Assembly: GCF_001514125.1 (NCBI RefSeq)
Contig: NZ_KQ948553.1
Location: 385,501 to 449,500, forward strand
Direction of reading: 5' to 3'
Length of the DNA stretch: 64,000 nucleotides
DNA from: Streptomyces longwoodensis
Lineage (GTDB): Bacteria > Actinomycetota > Actinomycetes > Streptomycetales > Streptomycetaceae
Below are positions 15,885-24,161 of the stretch, piece by piece; position 1 is the stretch's first letter; each line of letters begins with the position of its first letter. The position numbers and the translations under genes are program-made. The notes beneath the pieces are model-generated. The model did not search any database, had not been told where the DNA came from, and was given only the letters and a program-made list of their open reading frames with translations.

Positions 15885-17009
15885 TCAGTACGACTTGGGC
15901 AGACCGAGGGTCTGGTGGGAGACGTAGTTGAGAATCATCTCCCGGCTCACCGGGGCGATACGAGCCACGCGCGCGGCCGTTATCAGCCGGGCCAGGCCGA
16001 ACTCGCGCGTCAGGCCGTTCCCGCCGAGGGTGTGCACCGCCTGGTCGACCGCCTTCACGCAGGCCTCCCCCGCCGCGTACTTCGCCATGTTGGCCGCCTC
16101 GCCCGCGCCGACGTCGTCCCCCGCGTCGTAGAGGTGGGCCGCCTTCTGCATCATCAGGCGGGCCAGCTCCAGCTCGATGTGGGCCTGGGCGAGCGGGTGG
16201 GCGACGGCCTGGTGGGCGCCGATGGGGACCTTCCACACGGTGCGCTCGCGCGCGTACTCCACGGCGCGGGCCAGGGCGTGGCGCCCCATGCCGATCGCGA
16301 AGGCAGCCGTCATGATGCGCTCGGGGTTGAGCCCGGCGAACAGTTGCAGCAGACCGGCGTCCTCGTCACCGACGAGCGCTTCGGCGGGCAGCCGCACGTC
16401 GTCCAGGACCAGCTCGAACTGCTTCTCCTCGCTGTGCAGTTCCATGTCGATCCGGTGGCGGGTGAAGCCGGGCGCGTCCCGCGGGACGATGAACAGGCAG
16501 GGCTTGAGGCGGCCGGTGCGGGCGTCCTCGGTGCGGCCGACGATCAGGGTGGCGTCCGCGATGTCCACGCCGGAGACGAACACCTTGCGGCCGGTGAGCA
16601 GCCAGTCGGCGCCGTCGCGGCGGGCCGTGGTGGTGATGCGGTGGCTGTTGGAGCCGGCGTCGGGCTCGGTGATGCCGAACGCCATCAGGCGGGAGCCGTC
16701 GGCGAGGGCGGGCAGCCACTCGCGCTTCTGGGCCTCGGTGCCGAAGCGGGCGATCACGGTGCCGCAGATCGCCGGGGAGACGATCATCATGAGCAGGGGG
16801 TTGCCCGCGGTGCCGAGCTCTTCGAGGACGAGGGAGAGTTCGGTGATGCCGCCGCCTCCCCCGCCATATGCCTCCGGCAGGTTGACGCCGATGTAGCCCA
16901 GCTTGGCGGCTTCCTGCCATACGGTCGCCGGGTCGTGGTGGGACTTGGCGAAGGCCGCTACCGCCTTGCGGAGGGCCTGGTGCTCTTCGGGTTCGATGAG
17001 GGTGGTCAC
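15885..17009 (-). CDS. acyl-CoA dehydrogenase
   Basis: 374 residues. FAD-dependent alpha,beta-desaturation of an acyl-CoA, with electrons passed to ETF. Family signatures are GITEPDAGSNSHRITTTAR (acyl-CoA dehydrogenase signature 1 region) and QAVHTLGGNGLTREFGLARL near the C-terminus. A run of five glycines (about 49-56, EAYGGGGGGITELS) is slightly longer than usual for this loop. In the acyclic-terpenoid and leucine pathways the equivalent enzymes act on citronellyl- or isovaleryl-CoA; which applies here is not decided by the sequence. It lies 54 bp downstream of the biotin carboxylase gene. Confidence 0.93.
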   Translation of the reverse strand: MTTLIEPEEHQALRKAVAAFAKSHHDPATVWQEAAKLGYIGVNLPEAYGGGGGGITELSLVLEELGTAGNPLLMMIVSPAICGTVIARFGTEAQKREWLPALADGSRLMAFGITEPDAGSNSHRITTTARRDGADWLLTGRKVFVSGVDIADATLIVGRTEDARTGRLKPCLFIVPRDAPGFTRHRIDMELHSEEKQFELVLDDVRLPAEALVGDEDAGLLQLFAGLNPERIMTAAFAIGMGRHALARAVEYARERTVWKVPIGAHQAVAHPLAQAHIELELARLMMQKAAHLYDAGDDVGAGEAANMAKYAAGEACVKAVDQAVHTLGGNGLTREFGLARLITAARVARIAPVSREMILNYVSHQTLGLPKSY

Positions 17010-17042
17010 GGTGGTCCTCCGGGTGGCTGTCGTCGGTGGCTG

Positions 17043-17066
17043 GGCGCGCAGTTCCCCGCGCCCCTA
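17043..17066. repeat. streptomycete dispersed repeat (GGCGCGCAGTTCCCCGCGCC)
   Basis: The short intergenic stretch holds GGCGCGCAGTTCCCCGCGCC followed by CCTA, a sequence I recognise as recurring at many intergenic sites in Streptomyces genomes. It can fold as GGCGCG...CGCGCC. Here it is inside the operon, between carboxylase and dehydrogenase genes, where it could trim or stabilise the transcript. Confidence 0.6.
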
Positions 17067-18917
17067 CGGTTGGCTGCTCTCGACCACGGCCAAGAGGGTG
17101 CCGACCTCCACCTGGTCTCCTTCCGCCACCGGCAGGTCCACCAGGACTCCGGTGGCCGGTGCGGAAATGCGGTGTTGCATCTTCATCGCTTCGAGCCACA
17201 GCAGCGGTTCACCGGCCCGGACACCCGATCCGGTGACGAGGCCGTCGGCGATCTTGACGACCGTGCCCGGCATCGGCGCGAGCAGGGAGCCGGGGGCCTG
17301 CTGGGCCGCCGGGTCGGGGAAGCGGGGCAGGGCGGTGAGGGCGGTGCCGTTCACCCAGACCCGGTCGCCGTGGCGGGCCACCTCGAAGCGGCGGCGCACG
17401 CCGTCCGTCTCCAGGACGACCGCCGAGGCGTCCACGTGGATCACCTGGACGCCGTCCGCCACCGGGCCGCCGCGGGTGTGCCGGTAGCGCACCTCGTGCT
17501 CCTGGCCCGCCATCACGTACCGCTTCACCTGGGGCTGCGAGGGCAGGTTGCGCCAGCCGCCGAAGCGGGAGCGGCCGTGGCTGTCGGCGAGGGCCGCGGC
17601 GAGGGGGGCGAGCGGGTCGGCGGCGGGCTGGGTGAGCGCGGCCAGGTGGCGGTCGTAGAAGCCGGTGTCCATGCGCGCGGAGGTGAACTCCTCGTGGCGC
17701 AGGGAGCGGACGAGCAGGTCGCGGTTGGTGACGGGGCCGTGGATCGCCGTGCGCTCCAGCGCGCCGGCCAGTTTCCGCACCGCCTCCGCGCGCGTGGGGG
17801 CGTGGGCGATCACCTTGGCGATCATCGGGTCGTAGTGGACGCCGATCTCGTCGCCGTCGGTGCAGCCGGTGTCGAGGCGGACGCCGTCGGGGACGGCGAG
17901 GCGGTGCAGGGTGCCGGTCTGCGGGGACCAGTCGCCGGCCGGGTCCTCGGCGTACAGGCGGGCCTCGACGGCGTGCCCGCGCGCGGAGGGTGGCTCGGCG
18001 GCCAGGGGGGCGCCCTCGGCGATCCTGATCTGCTCGGCGACCAGGTCGAGGCCGAAGACCTCCTCGGTGACCGGGTGTTCCACCTGGAGGCGGGTGTTCA
18101 TCTCCAGGAAGTGCGCGGTGCCGTCGGCGACCAGGAACTCGACGGTGCCGGCGCCCACGTAGTCCACGGCACGCGCGGCGCGGACGGCGAGGGCGCGCAG
18201 TTCCTCGTCGAGCGCCGGGGTGAGCCCGGGGGCGGGGGCCTCCTCGATCACCTTCTGGTGGCGGCGCTGGAGGGAGCAGTCGCGCGTGCCGAGCGCCCAC
18301 ACCGTGCCGTGGGTGTCGGCGAGGACCTGCACCTCGACGTGGCGGCCGTGTTCCAGATAGGGCTCGACGAAGACCTCGCCGTCGCCGAAGGCGCTCGCGG
18401 CCTCGGCGCGCGCGGCGCGCAGGGCGGGCTCCAGCTCGTCCAGGCGGCGCACGACGCGCATGCCGCGCCCGCCGCCGCCCGCGGCGGCCTTCACCAGCAC
18501 GGGCAGGTCGGCCTCGGTGACGTGCTCCGCGTCGAGCGGCGCGATGCCCATGAGCGCCTTGGCGCGGGTCTTGGACGCCATGGCCTCGATGGCCTCCGGC
18601 GGCGGCCCGATCCACACCAGGCCCGCGTCGAGGACGGCGCGCGCGAAGCCGGGGTTCTCGGACTGGAAGCCGTAGCCGGGGTGCACGGCGTCGGCGCCGG
18701 CGGCGACGGCCGCCTTCACGATCAGGTCGCCGCGCAGGTAGGTCTCGGCGGGTGCGGCGCCCGGCAGGCGTACGGCGCTGTCGGCCACGCGCGTGTGCAG
18801 GGCGTGCGCGTCGGCGTCGGAGTGCACGGCGACGGTGCGGATGCCCAGTCGGGCGCAGGTGCGGAAGACGCGGTGGGCGATCTCGCCCCGGTTGGCCACG
18901 AGGACAGAAGTGATCAC
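17064..18917 (-). CDS. acyl-CoA carboxylase alpha subunit (biotin carboxylase + biotin carrier)
   Basis: 617 residues. The N-terminal biotin carboxylase half begins VLVANRGEIAHRVFR, with KAAAGGGGRGMR (ATP-grasp glycine-rich loop), FLEMNTRLQVEHPVTE and RDCSLQRRHQKVIEEAP. The C-terminal carrier domain carries the biotinylated Lys579 in EAMKM. It carboxylates its own biotin with ATP and bicarbonate for transfer by the beta subunit encoded next to it. The segment between SKTRAKALM and LPVLVKA is about 14 residues shorter than in typical members, which usually have a GVP..PG linker there. It starts 10 bp after the beta-subunit gene. Confidence 0.93.
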   Translation of the reverse strand: MITSVLVANRGEIAHRVFRTCARLGIRTVAVHSDADAHALHTRVADSAVRLPGAAPAETYLRGDLIVKAAVAAGADAVHPGYGFQSENPGFARAVLDAGLVWIGPPPEAIEAMASKTRAKALMGIAPLDAEHVTEADLPVLVKAAAGGGGRGMRVVRRLDELEPALRAARAEAASAFGDGEVFVEPYLEHGRHVEVQVLADTHGTVWALGTRDCSLQRRHQKVIEEAPAPGLTPALDEELRALAVRAARAVDYVGAGTVEFLVADGTAHFLEMNTRLQVEHPVTEEVFGLDLVAEQIRIAEGAPLAAEPPSARGHAVEARLYAEDPAGDWSPQTGTLHRLAVPDGVRLDTGCTDGDEIGVHYDPMIAKVIAHAPTRAEAVRKLAGALERTAIHGPVTNRDLLVRSLRHEEFTSARMDTGFYDRHLAALTQPAADPLAPLAAALADSHGRSRFGGWRNLPSQPQVKRYVMAGQEHEVRYRHTRGGPVADGVQVIHVDASAVVLETDGVRRRFEVARHGDRVWVNGTALTALPRFPDPAAQQAPGSLLAPMPGTVVKIADGLVTGSGVRAGEPLLWLEAMKMQHRISAPATGVLVDLPVAEGDQVEVGTLLAVVESSQP

Positions 18918-18927
18918 GTCAGGTCCC

Positions 18928-20526
18928 TCACATCCGGAAGACGCCGAAGCCGCCCCGCGCGCCTTCGTAGGGCGCGGTGTGGATCGCGGACAGGCACAGG
19001 CCGAGGACGGTGCGGGTGTCGCGCGGGTCGATGACGCCGTCGTCGTACAGCCGCCCGGACAGGAACATCGGCAGGGATTCGGACTCGATCTGCTGCTCCA
19101 CCAGGGCGCGCAGGCCCGCGTCCGCCTCCTCGTCGTAGGGCGCGCCCTTCGCGGCGGCCGACTGGCGGGCCACGATGGAGAGCACGCCGGCGAGCTGCTG
19201 CGGGCCCATCACCGCGGACTTGGCGCTGGGCCAGGCGAACAGGAAGCGGGGGTCGTAGGCGCGGCCGCACATGCCGTAGTGCCCGGCGCCGTAGGAGGCG
19301 CCCAGCAGGACCGACAGGTGGGGGACCCGGGAGTTGGACACCGCGTTGATCATCATGGCGCCGTGCTTGATGATGCCGCCCTGCTCGTACTCCCGGCCGA
19401 CCATGTAGCCGGTGGTGTTGTGCAGGAAGAGCAGCGGGACGTCGCGCTGGTTGGCGAGCTGGATGAACTGGGCGGCCTTCTGCGACTCGGCGCTGAAGAG
19501 GACCCCCTGGGCGTTGGCCAGGACGCCGACCGGGTAGCCGTGCAGCCGGGCCCAGCCGGTGACCAGGCTGGTGCCGTACAGCGGCTTGAACTCGTCGAAG
19601 TCGGAGGCGTCGACGATCCGGGCGATGACCTCGCGCGGGTCGAAGGGGACCTTGAGGTCGTCGGGGACGACGCCGAGCAGCTCCTCCGGGTCGTACTTGG
19701 GCGGCTCGGCCGGCCCTGGGTCGGGGTACGCCTTGCGGTGGTTGAGGCGGGCGACGACGCGGCGGGCCTGGCGCAGGGCGTCCGGCTCGTCGACGGCGAA
19801 GTGGTCGGCGAGGCCCGACACGCGCGCGTGCATCTCCGCGCCGCCGAGGGACTCGTCGTCGCTCTCCTCGCCGGTGGCCATCTTCACCAGCGGCGGGCCG
19901 CCGAGGAACACCTTGGCCCGCTCCTTGACCATGATCACGTGGTCGGACATGCCGGGGACGTACGCGCCCCCGGCGGTGGAGTTGCCGAAGACGACGGCGA
20001 CGGTGGGGATACCGGCCGCGGACAGCCGGGTGAGATCGCGGAAGATGGCCCCGCCCGGGATGAAGATCTCCTTCTGCGAGGGCAGGTCGGCGCCCCCGGA
20101 CTCCACCAGGCTGATCACGGGCAGCCGGTTGGCGAGCGCGACCTCGTGGGCGCGCAGGGCCTTCTTCAGCGACCAGGGGTTGGAGGCGCCGCCGCGCACG
20201 GTGGGGTCGTTGGCGGTGATCAGGCACTCCACGCCCTCGACCACGCCGATCCCGGTGACCAGGGAGGCGCCGACGGTGTAGTCGCTGCCCCAGGCGGCCA
20301 GCGGGGAGAGTTCCAGGAACGGCGTGTCCGGGTCGAGCAGCAGCTCGACGCGTTCGCGGGCGAGGAGCTTGCCCCGCGCGCGGTGCCGCTGCACGTACTT
20401 CTCACCGCCGCCCGCGAGGGCCTTGGCGTGCTCGGCGTCGAGGTCGGCGAGCTTGGCGAGCATGGCCGCGCGGTGGGCCGCGTGGTCGGGGCCGCGGGTG
20501 TCCAGGGCGGACGGCAGGACGGTCAC
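18928..20526 (-). CDS. acyl-CoA carboxylase beta subunit (carboxyltransferase)
   Basis: 532 residues, with two crotonase-like carboxyltransferase halves. The acyl-CoA-binding half carries the oxyanion motif GNSTAGGAYVPGMSD. The carboxybiotin half carries LLGASYGAGHYGMCGRAYDPRFLFAWP, where glycine pairs would hold the biotin carbonyl. The overall look is of the methylcrotonyl/geranyl-CoA carboxylase branch, which lacks the extra DabcB domain of propionyl-CoA carboxylases. The GTG start overlaps the atuA-like stop (GTGA). Substrate identity depends on pocket residues that need alignment. Confidence 0.93.
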   Translation of the reverse strand: MTVLPSALDTRGPDHAAHRAAMLAKLADLDAEHAKALAGGGEKYVQRHRARGKLLARERVELLLDPDTPFLELSPLAAWGSDYTVGASLVTGIGVVEGVECLITANDPTVRGGASNPWSLKKALRAHEVALANRLPVISLVESGGADLPSQKEIFIPGGAIFRDLTRLSAAGIPTVAVVFGNSTAGGAYVPGMSDHVIMVKERAKVFLGGPPLVKMATGEESDDESLGGAEMHARVSGLADHFAVDEPDALRQARRVVARLNHRKAYPDPGPAEPPKYDPEELLGVVPDDLKVPFDPREVIARIVDASDFDEFKPLYGTSLVTGWARLHGYPVGVLANAQGVLFSAESQKAAQFIQLANQRDVPLLFLHNTTGYMVGREYEQGGIIKHGAMMINAVSNSRVPHLSVLLGASYGAGHYGMCGRAYDPRFLFAWPSAKSAVMGPQQLAGVLSIVARQSAAAKGAPYDEEADAGLRALVEQQIESESLPMFLSGRLYDDGVIDPRDTRTVLGLCLSAIHTAPYEGARGGFGVFRM

Positions 20527-22196
20527 AGCAGGGCCTCCGGGATGTCCAGGTGGCGGGAGCGCAGCCATTCGCCGAGGGCCTTGGCCTGCGGGTCGAAACG
20601 GGCCTGCGCGGCGACGCCCTCGCCGAGGATGCCCTCGACGACGAAGTTCAGGGCGCGCAGCCGGGGCAGGACGTGCCGGGTCACCGGCAGCGGGGCGGTC
20701 TCCGGCAGGAGCGCGCGGAAGCGGTCGGCGGTCAGGGTGTGGGCGAGCCAGGACCAGGCCGCGTCCGTGCGGGCCCACACGCCCACGTTGGCGTGGCCGC
20801 CCTTGTCGCCGCTGCGGGCGCCGGCGACCAGCCCGAGGGGTGCTCGCCGGGTCGGCCCGTCCGGCGGCGGCCCGGGCAGCGGCGGCTCGGGCACGTCCTC
20901 CGGTACGGCACTGCCGGGGGCGGGCGCCACGGGGACGCGGCGCCCGTCGGGCAGCACGGCCACGTGCTCGACGGCGTCCTGCGGGACGTGGGCGTCCTCG
21001 AAGACGCCGTACGGCGCGCCCTTGCCGGGCGGGGCCAGCACGTGGAAGCCGGGGTAGCTGGCGAGGGCGAGTTCCACCGCGGCCCCGCTCAGGGCCCGGC
21101 CCACGGCCTGCTGGTCGGCGTCGCGCACGACGAGCCGCAGCAGCGCGCTCGCGGTCTCCTCGGTGGCGGCGTCGGGCCGGTCGGTGCGCACCAGCTCCCA
21201 CCGGACGTCGGCGACCTTGCCGAGCGCGGGCGCGAGCTGGCGCCGTACGAGGGCGGCCTTGGCCTCGACGTCCAGGCCGGTCAGCACGAACACGACCTCG
21301 TTGCGGAAGCCGCCGAGCCGGTTGCGGCCGACCTTGAGCGTGGGCGGCGGCGCCTCCCCGCGCACCCCCTCGATCCGCACCCGGTCCGGCCCGTCCTGGC
21401 GGAGCCGTACGGTGTCCAGCCGGGCGGTGACGTCGGGGCCCGCGTACCGGGCGCCCGCCGTCTCGTAGAGCAGCTGCGCGGTGACCGTGCCGACGTCGAC
21501 GAAGCCGCCGGTGCCGGGGTGCTTGGTGATGACGGCGCTGCCGTCCTCGTGCAGCTCGGCCAGCGGGAAACCGGGGCGGCCGACGTCGCCCGGCCCCTCG
21601 GTGAAGAACGCGTAGTTGCCGCCGGTGGCCTGGGTGCCGCACTCCAGGACGTGCCCGGCGACGACGGCTCCGGCGAGCTGGTCGTAGGCGTCCGCCGGCC
21701 AGCCGAAGTGGGCGGCGGCGGGCCCGGTGACCAGGGCGGCGTCCGTGACCCGGCCGGTGACGACTACGTCGGCGCCCGCGCGCAGACAGGCCGCGATGCC
21801 GAAGCCGCCGAGGTAGGCGTGGGCGGCGAGACTGCCGGGGTGGGCGGCGGTGAGGTCGTCGCCCTCGACGTGGGCGACCCGCAGGGGCACGCCGAGCCGC
21901 TCGGACAGCTCCCGGACGCGCGCGGCGAGCCCCGCCGGGTTCAGGCCGCCCGCGTTGGTGACGATCTTCACCCGCTTGTCGTGGACCAGCGCGAGGCACT
22001 CCTCGAGCTGCCGCAGGAAGGTGCGGGCGTATCCGGCGCCGGGGTCCTTCAGCCGGTCCCGGCCGAGGATCAGCATGGTCAGCTCGGCGAGGTAGTCGCC
22101 GGTGAGGACGTCGACCTCGCCGCCGGTGAGCATCTCGCGCAGGGCGTCGGAGCGGTCGCCGTAGAAGCCGGAGAAGTTGCCGATGCGCAGGGTCAC
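20523..22196 (-). CDS. AtuA-family protein (acyclic terpene utilisation, DUF1446)
   Basis: 557 residues. The N-terminal DUF1446/AtuA domain begins IGNFSGFYGDR and continues with KIVTNAGGLNP and VVVTGRVTDAALVTGP. The C-terminal region AGARSGDKGGHANVGVWAR is characteristic of the smaller AtuA-associated domain and appears fused here. AtuA is needed for growth on citronellol and geraniol in Pseudomonas, but its reaction is not established. GTG at 22196 overlaps the upstream stop as GTGA and the 3' end overlaps the carboxylase beta start likewise, so this gene is translationally coupled on both sides. Confidence 0.9.
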   Translation of the reverse strand: MTLRIGNFSGFYGDRSDALREMLTGGEVDVLTGDYLAELTMLILGRDRLKDPGAGYARTFLRQLEECLALVHDKRVKIVTNAGGLNPAGLAARVRELSERLGVPLRVAHVEGDDLTAAHPGSLAAHAYLGGFGIAACLRAGADVVVTGRVTDAALVTGPAAAHFGWPADAYDQLAGAVVAGHVLECGTQATGGNYAFFTEGPGDVGRPGFPLAELHEDGSAVITKHPGTGGFVDVGTVTAQLLYETAGARYAGPDVTARLDTVRLRQDGPDRVRIEGVRGEAPPPTLKVGRNRLGGFRNEVVFVLTGLDVEAKAALVRRQLAPALGKVADVRWELVRTDRPDAATEETASALLRLVVRDADQQAVGRALSGAAVELALASYPGFHVLAPPGKGAPYGVFEDAHVPQDAVEHVAVLPDGRRVPVAPAPGSAVPEDVPEPPLPGPPPDGPTRRAPLGLVAGARSGDKGGHANVGVWARTDAAWSWLAHTLTADRFRALLPETAPLPVTRHVLPRLRALNFVVEGILGEGVAAQARFDPQAKALGEWLRSRHLDIPEALL

Positions 22197-22987
22197 GCGC
22201 CGGCTCCCTTCGGCGGGCGGCTGGCGCCGGGCGGGCCGGCGAACGCCTGGGACAGGTCCAGCCAGCGGTCGGCGTCCGGGCCCTCGGCGCGCAGCGCCAG
22301 GTCGGCGCGGTGGGCGCGCCGGGTGACCAGGAGGCAGAAGTCGAGGGCGGTCCCGGTGACGCGCTGCGGGGCGTCCTCGGGGCCGTAGGTCCAGACGTCA
22401 CCGCCGGGGCCGGTCAGGTCGAGCCGGAACGGGTCGGCGGGGACGGGCAGGCCGTGCACGGTGTACGCGAAGTCGCGGGTGCGGTGGCCGAGCCGGGCGA
22501 TGTGGCGCAGCCGGTCGGTGGGGGCCCGGGTGACCCCGAGGGCGTCGGCGACGTCCAGGCCGTGGGCCCAGGTCTCCATGAGGCGGGCGGTGGCCATGGA
22601 GGCGGCCGACATCGGGGGCCCGTACCAGGGGAAGCGGGCACCGGGCGGGGCCGCGGCCAGGGCCCTGCCGAGGGCGGCGCGGCCCTCGCGCCAGCGGCCC
22701 AGCAGGTCGGCGGGCGCGAGGCGGGCGCCGTCCTCGGCGCCCTCGTCGACGAAGGTGTCCGGCGCGGCGAGGGCCTTCTCCACCAGCTCCCGGAACGCCT
22801 CCTCGTCGGTGACCGCGGTGAGCGCCGAACGGTCGGTCCAGGCGAGGTGGGCGATCTGGTGCGCGATCGTCCAGCCCGCGGCGGGGGTGGGCAGGGCCCA
22901 CTGCTCGGGTTCCAACTCCGCGACGAGGCGGTCCAGTTCGTCGCTCTCGGCACGCAGGTCGTCGAAGACGGGCGTCGGGTCGGCCAT
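22193..22987 (-). CDS. TIGR03084-like DinB/MDMPI-fold protein, first gene of the operon
   Basis: 264 residues. The N-terminal four-helix DinB/mycothiol-dependent maleylpyruvate isomerase-like fold carries HQIAHLAWTD (about 43-52) and ETWAHGLDVADALG (about 138-151), which supply histidines for a metal site. The C-terminal part resembles a sterol-carrier-like wHTH-less domain. Homologues often start with acyl-CoA catabolic operons, but their reaction is unknown; mycothiol-dependent chemistry is a reasonable guess. It is the promoter-proximal gene, with a perfect palindrome 32 bp before its ATG. Confidence 0.85.
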   Translation of the reverse strand: MADPTPVFDDLRAESDELDRLVAELEPEQWALPTPAAGWTIAHQIAHLAWTDRSALTAVTDEEAFRELVEKALAAPDTFVDEGAEDGARLAPADLLGRWREGRAALGRALAAAPPGARFPWYGPPMSAASMATARLMETWAHGLDVADALGVTRAPTDRLRHIARLGHRTRDFAYTVHGLPVPADPFRLDLTGPGGDVWTYGPEDAPQRVTGTALDFCLLVTRRAHRADLALRAEGPDADRWLDLSQAFAGPPGASRPPKGAGA

Positions 22988-23018
22988 GGGGGGAGCATGG
23001 CAGCGGGGCCAGAAACAA

Positions 23019-23032
23019 GCAAGCATGCTTGC
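23019..23032 (-). promoter_or_regulatory. 14-bp palindrome GCAAGCATGCTTGC, likely TetR operator
   Basis: GCAAGCATGCTTGC is perfectly symmetric and lies 32-45 bp before the first operon gene. It is of the same build as AAGCAAG/CTTGCTT operators bound by acyl-CoA-sensing TetR proteins such as KstR2. The TetR gene at the operon end is the obvious candidate ligand-responsive repressor. Confidence 0.65.
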
Positions 23033-23091
23033 ATGAATTGATGACCGTCCGCCCCCCCGGTGAGAGGCGGCGAGGAGAACAGGCCCGGGGC

Positions 23092-24018
23092 TCACGCCTC
23101 CGGCGCCACCACCGGCTTGCGCCGCCCCACCTGGGTGCGCACCGCGCCCATGCTGGCCGCGATGACCAGGCCGATGGCCAGGGCCTGGGGCAGGCTCAGG
23201 GACTGGCCGAGGACGAGGAAGCCCGCGGTGGCGGCGAGGGCCGGTTCCAGGCTCATCAGGATGGCGAAGGTGGGGGCGGGCAGGCGGCGCAGGGCGAGCA
23301 GTTCGAGCGTGTACGGCATGACCGAGGAGAGCATCGCCACCGCGGCGCCGAGGCCCAGCGTCACCGGGTCGAGCAGCTGGGTGCCGGACTCGGCCAGGCC
23401 CAGCGGCAGGAAGACCACCGCGCCCACCGCCATCGCCAGCGCCAGGCCGTCGGCCTGCGGGAAGCGCCGGCCGGTGCGCGCGCTGAAGACGATGTACGCC
23501 GCCCACATCGCGCCCGCCCCGAGCGCGAACGCCACGCCCGCCGGGTCCAGGTCGTCGAAGCCCCCGCCGCCCAGGAGGAAGACCCCGGCCAGCGCGAGCC
23601 CGGCCCACACCAGGTTGATCGCCCGGCGCGAGGCGAGGACGGACAGGGCGAGGGGGCCCAGGACCTCCAGGGTGACCGCGGGGCCCAGCGGGATGCGGTC
23701 CACGGCCTGGTAGAACAGGCCGTTCATCGCGGCCATCGCCAGGCCGAAGACGACCACCGTGCCCCAGTCGGCGCGCGAGTGGCCGCGCACCTTGGGACGG
23801 CAGACCAGCAGCAGCACCACCGCCGCGACGAGCAGCCGCAGCGCGACCACGCCGAGGGCGCCGGCGCGCGGCATCAGCGTCACCGCGAGGGCGCCGCCGA
23901 ACTGCACGGACACCCCGCCGGCCAGCACCAGGCCGACGGGACCGAGGGACGATCGGGCACCCGGGGCCGCCGGGGTGTGCGCTGCCGTGGGTGCGGTGGA
24001 GGTGCTGGGCGTGGTCAC
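23092..24018 (-). CDS. EamA/DMT-family transporter (RhtA-like exporter)
   Basis: 308 residues with about ten membrane segments arranged as two EamA repeats. The second repeat reads GALAMWAAYIVFSARTGRRF and ends TFAILMSLEPALAATAGFLVLGQ, typical of threonine/homoserine-type DMT exporters. It would export a small metabolite or amino acid; substrate not determined. GTG at 24018 was chosen because the first membrane segment starts about 25 residues later; the longer frame to 24225 runs through the promoter. It lies downstream of the palindrome in the opposite spacer and is transcribed on the minus strand from TTCACA-17-TACCCT. Confidence 0.85.
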   Translation of the reverse strand: MTTPSTSTAPTAAHTPAAPGARSSLGPVGLVLAGGVSVQFGGALAVTLMPRAGALGVVALRLLVAAVVLLLVCRPKVRGHSRADWGTVVVFGLAMAAMNGLFYQAVDRIPLGPAVTLEVLGPLALSVLASRRAINLVWAGLALAGVFLLGGGGFDDLDPAGVAFALGAGAMWAAYIVFSARTGRRFPQADGLALAMAVGAVVFLPLGLAESGTQLLDPVTLGLGAAVAMLSSVMPYTLELLALRRLPAPTFAILMSLEPALAATAGFLVLGQSLSLPQALAIGLVIAASMGAVRTQVGRRKPVVAPEA

Positions 24019-24079
24019 GGGCGGTCCAGGGGTAGGTTCGCGGCTCGGAGATCGTTCAGCGTGCTGCACTGCGAAGTCC

Positions 24080-24108
24080 AGGGTAGTGGACCTCGACAGG
24101 CGTGTGAA
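24080..24108 (-). promoter_or_regulatory. TTCACA-17-TACCCT promoter for the DMT exporter
   Basis: On the minus strand TTCACA (24103-24108) and TACCCT (24080-24085) are separated by 17 bp, about 60 bp before the GTG at 24018. Confidence 0.5.
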
Positions 24109-24161
24109 CCCGTTATGCAACTGTCCCGCATGATGGACCGGTCCGCGCGTCAGGAGTCCGC

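Noticed and set aside
15627..19034. 1,135-codon plus-strand open frame
   Set aside because: It is antisense to the dehydrogenase, ligase and carboxylase genes, has no recognisable domain, and its composition follows from the third-position G/C bias of the real genes.
18928..22401. Single long minus frame covering carboxylase beta and part of the upstream gene
   Set aside because: The carboxylase begins at the GTG 20526 with a 4-nt overlap; upstream the true AtuA-like protein is in another frame.
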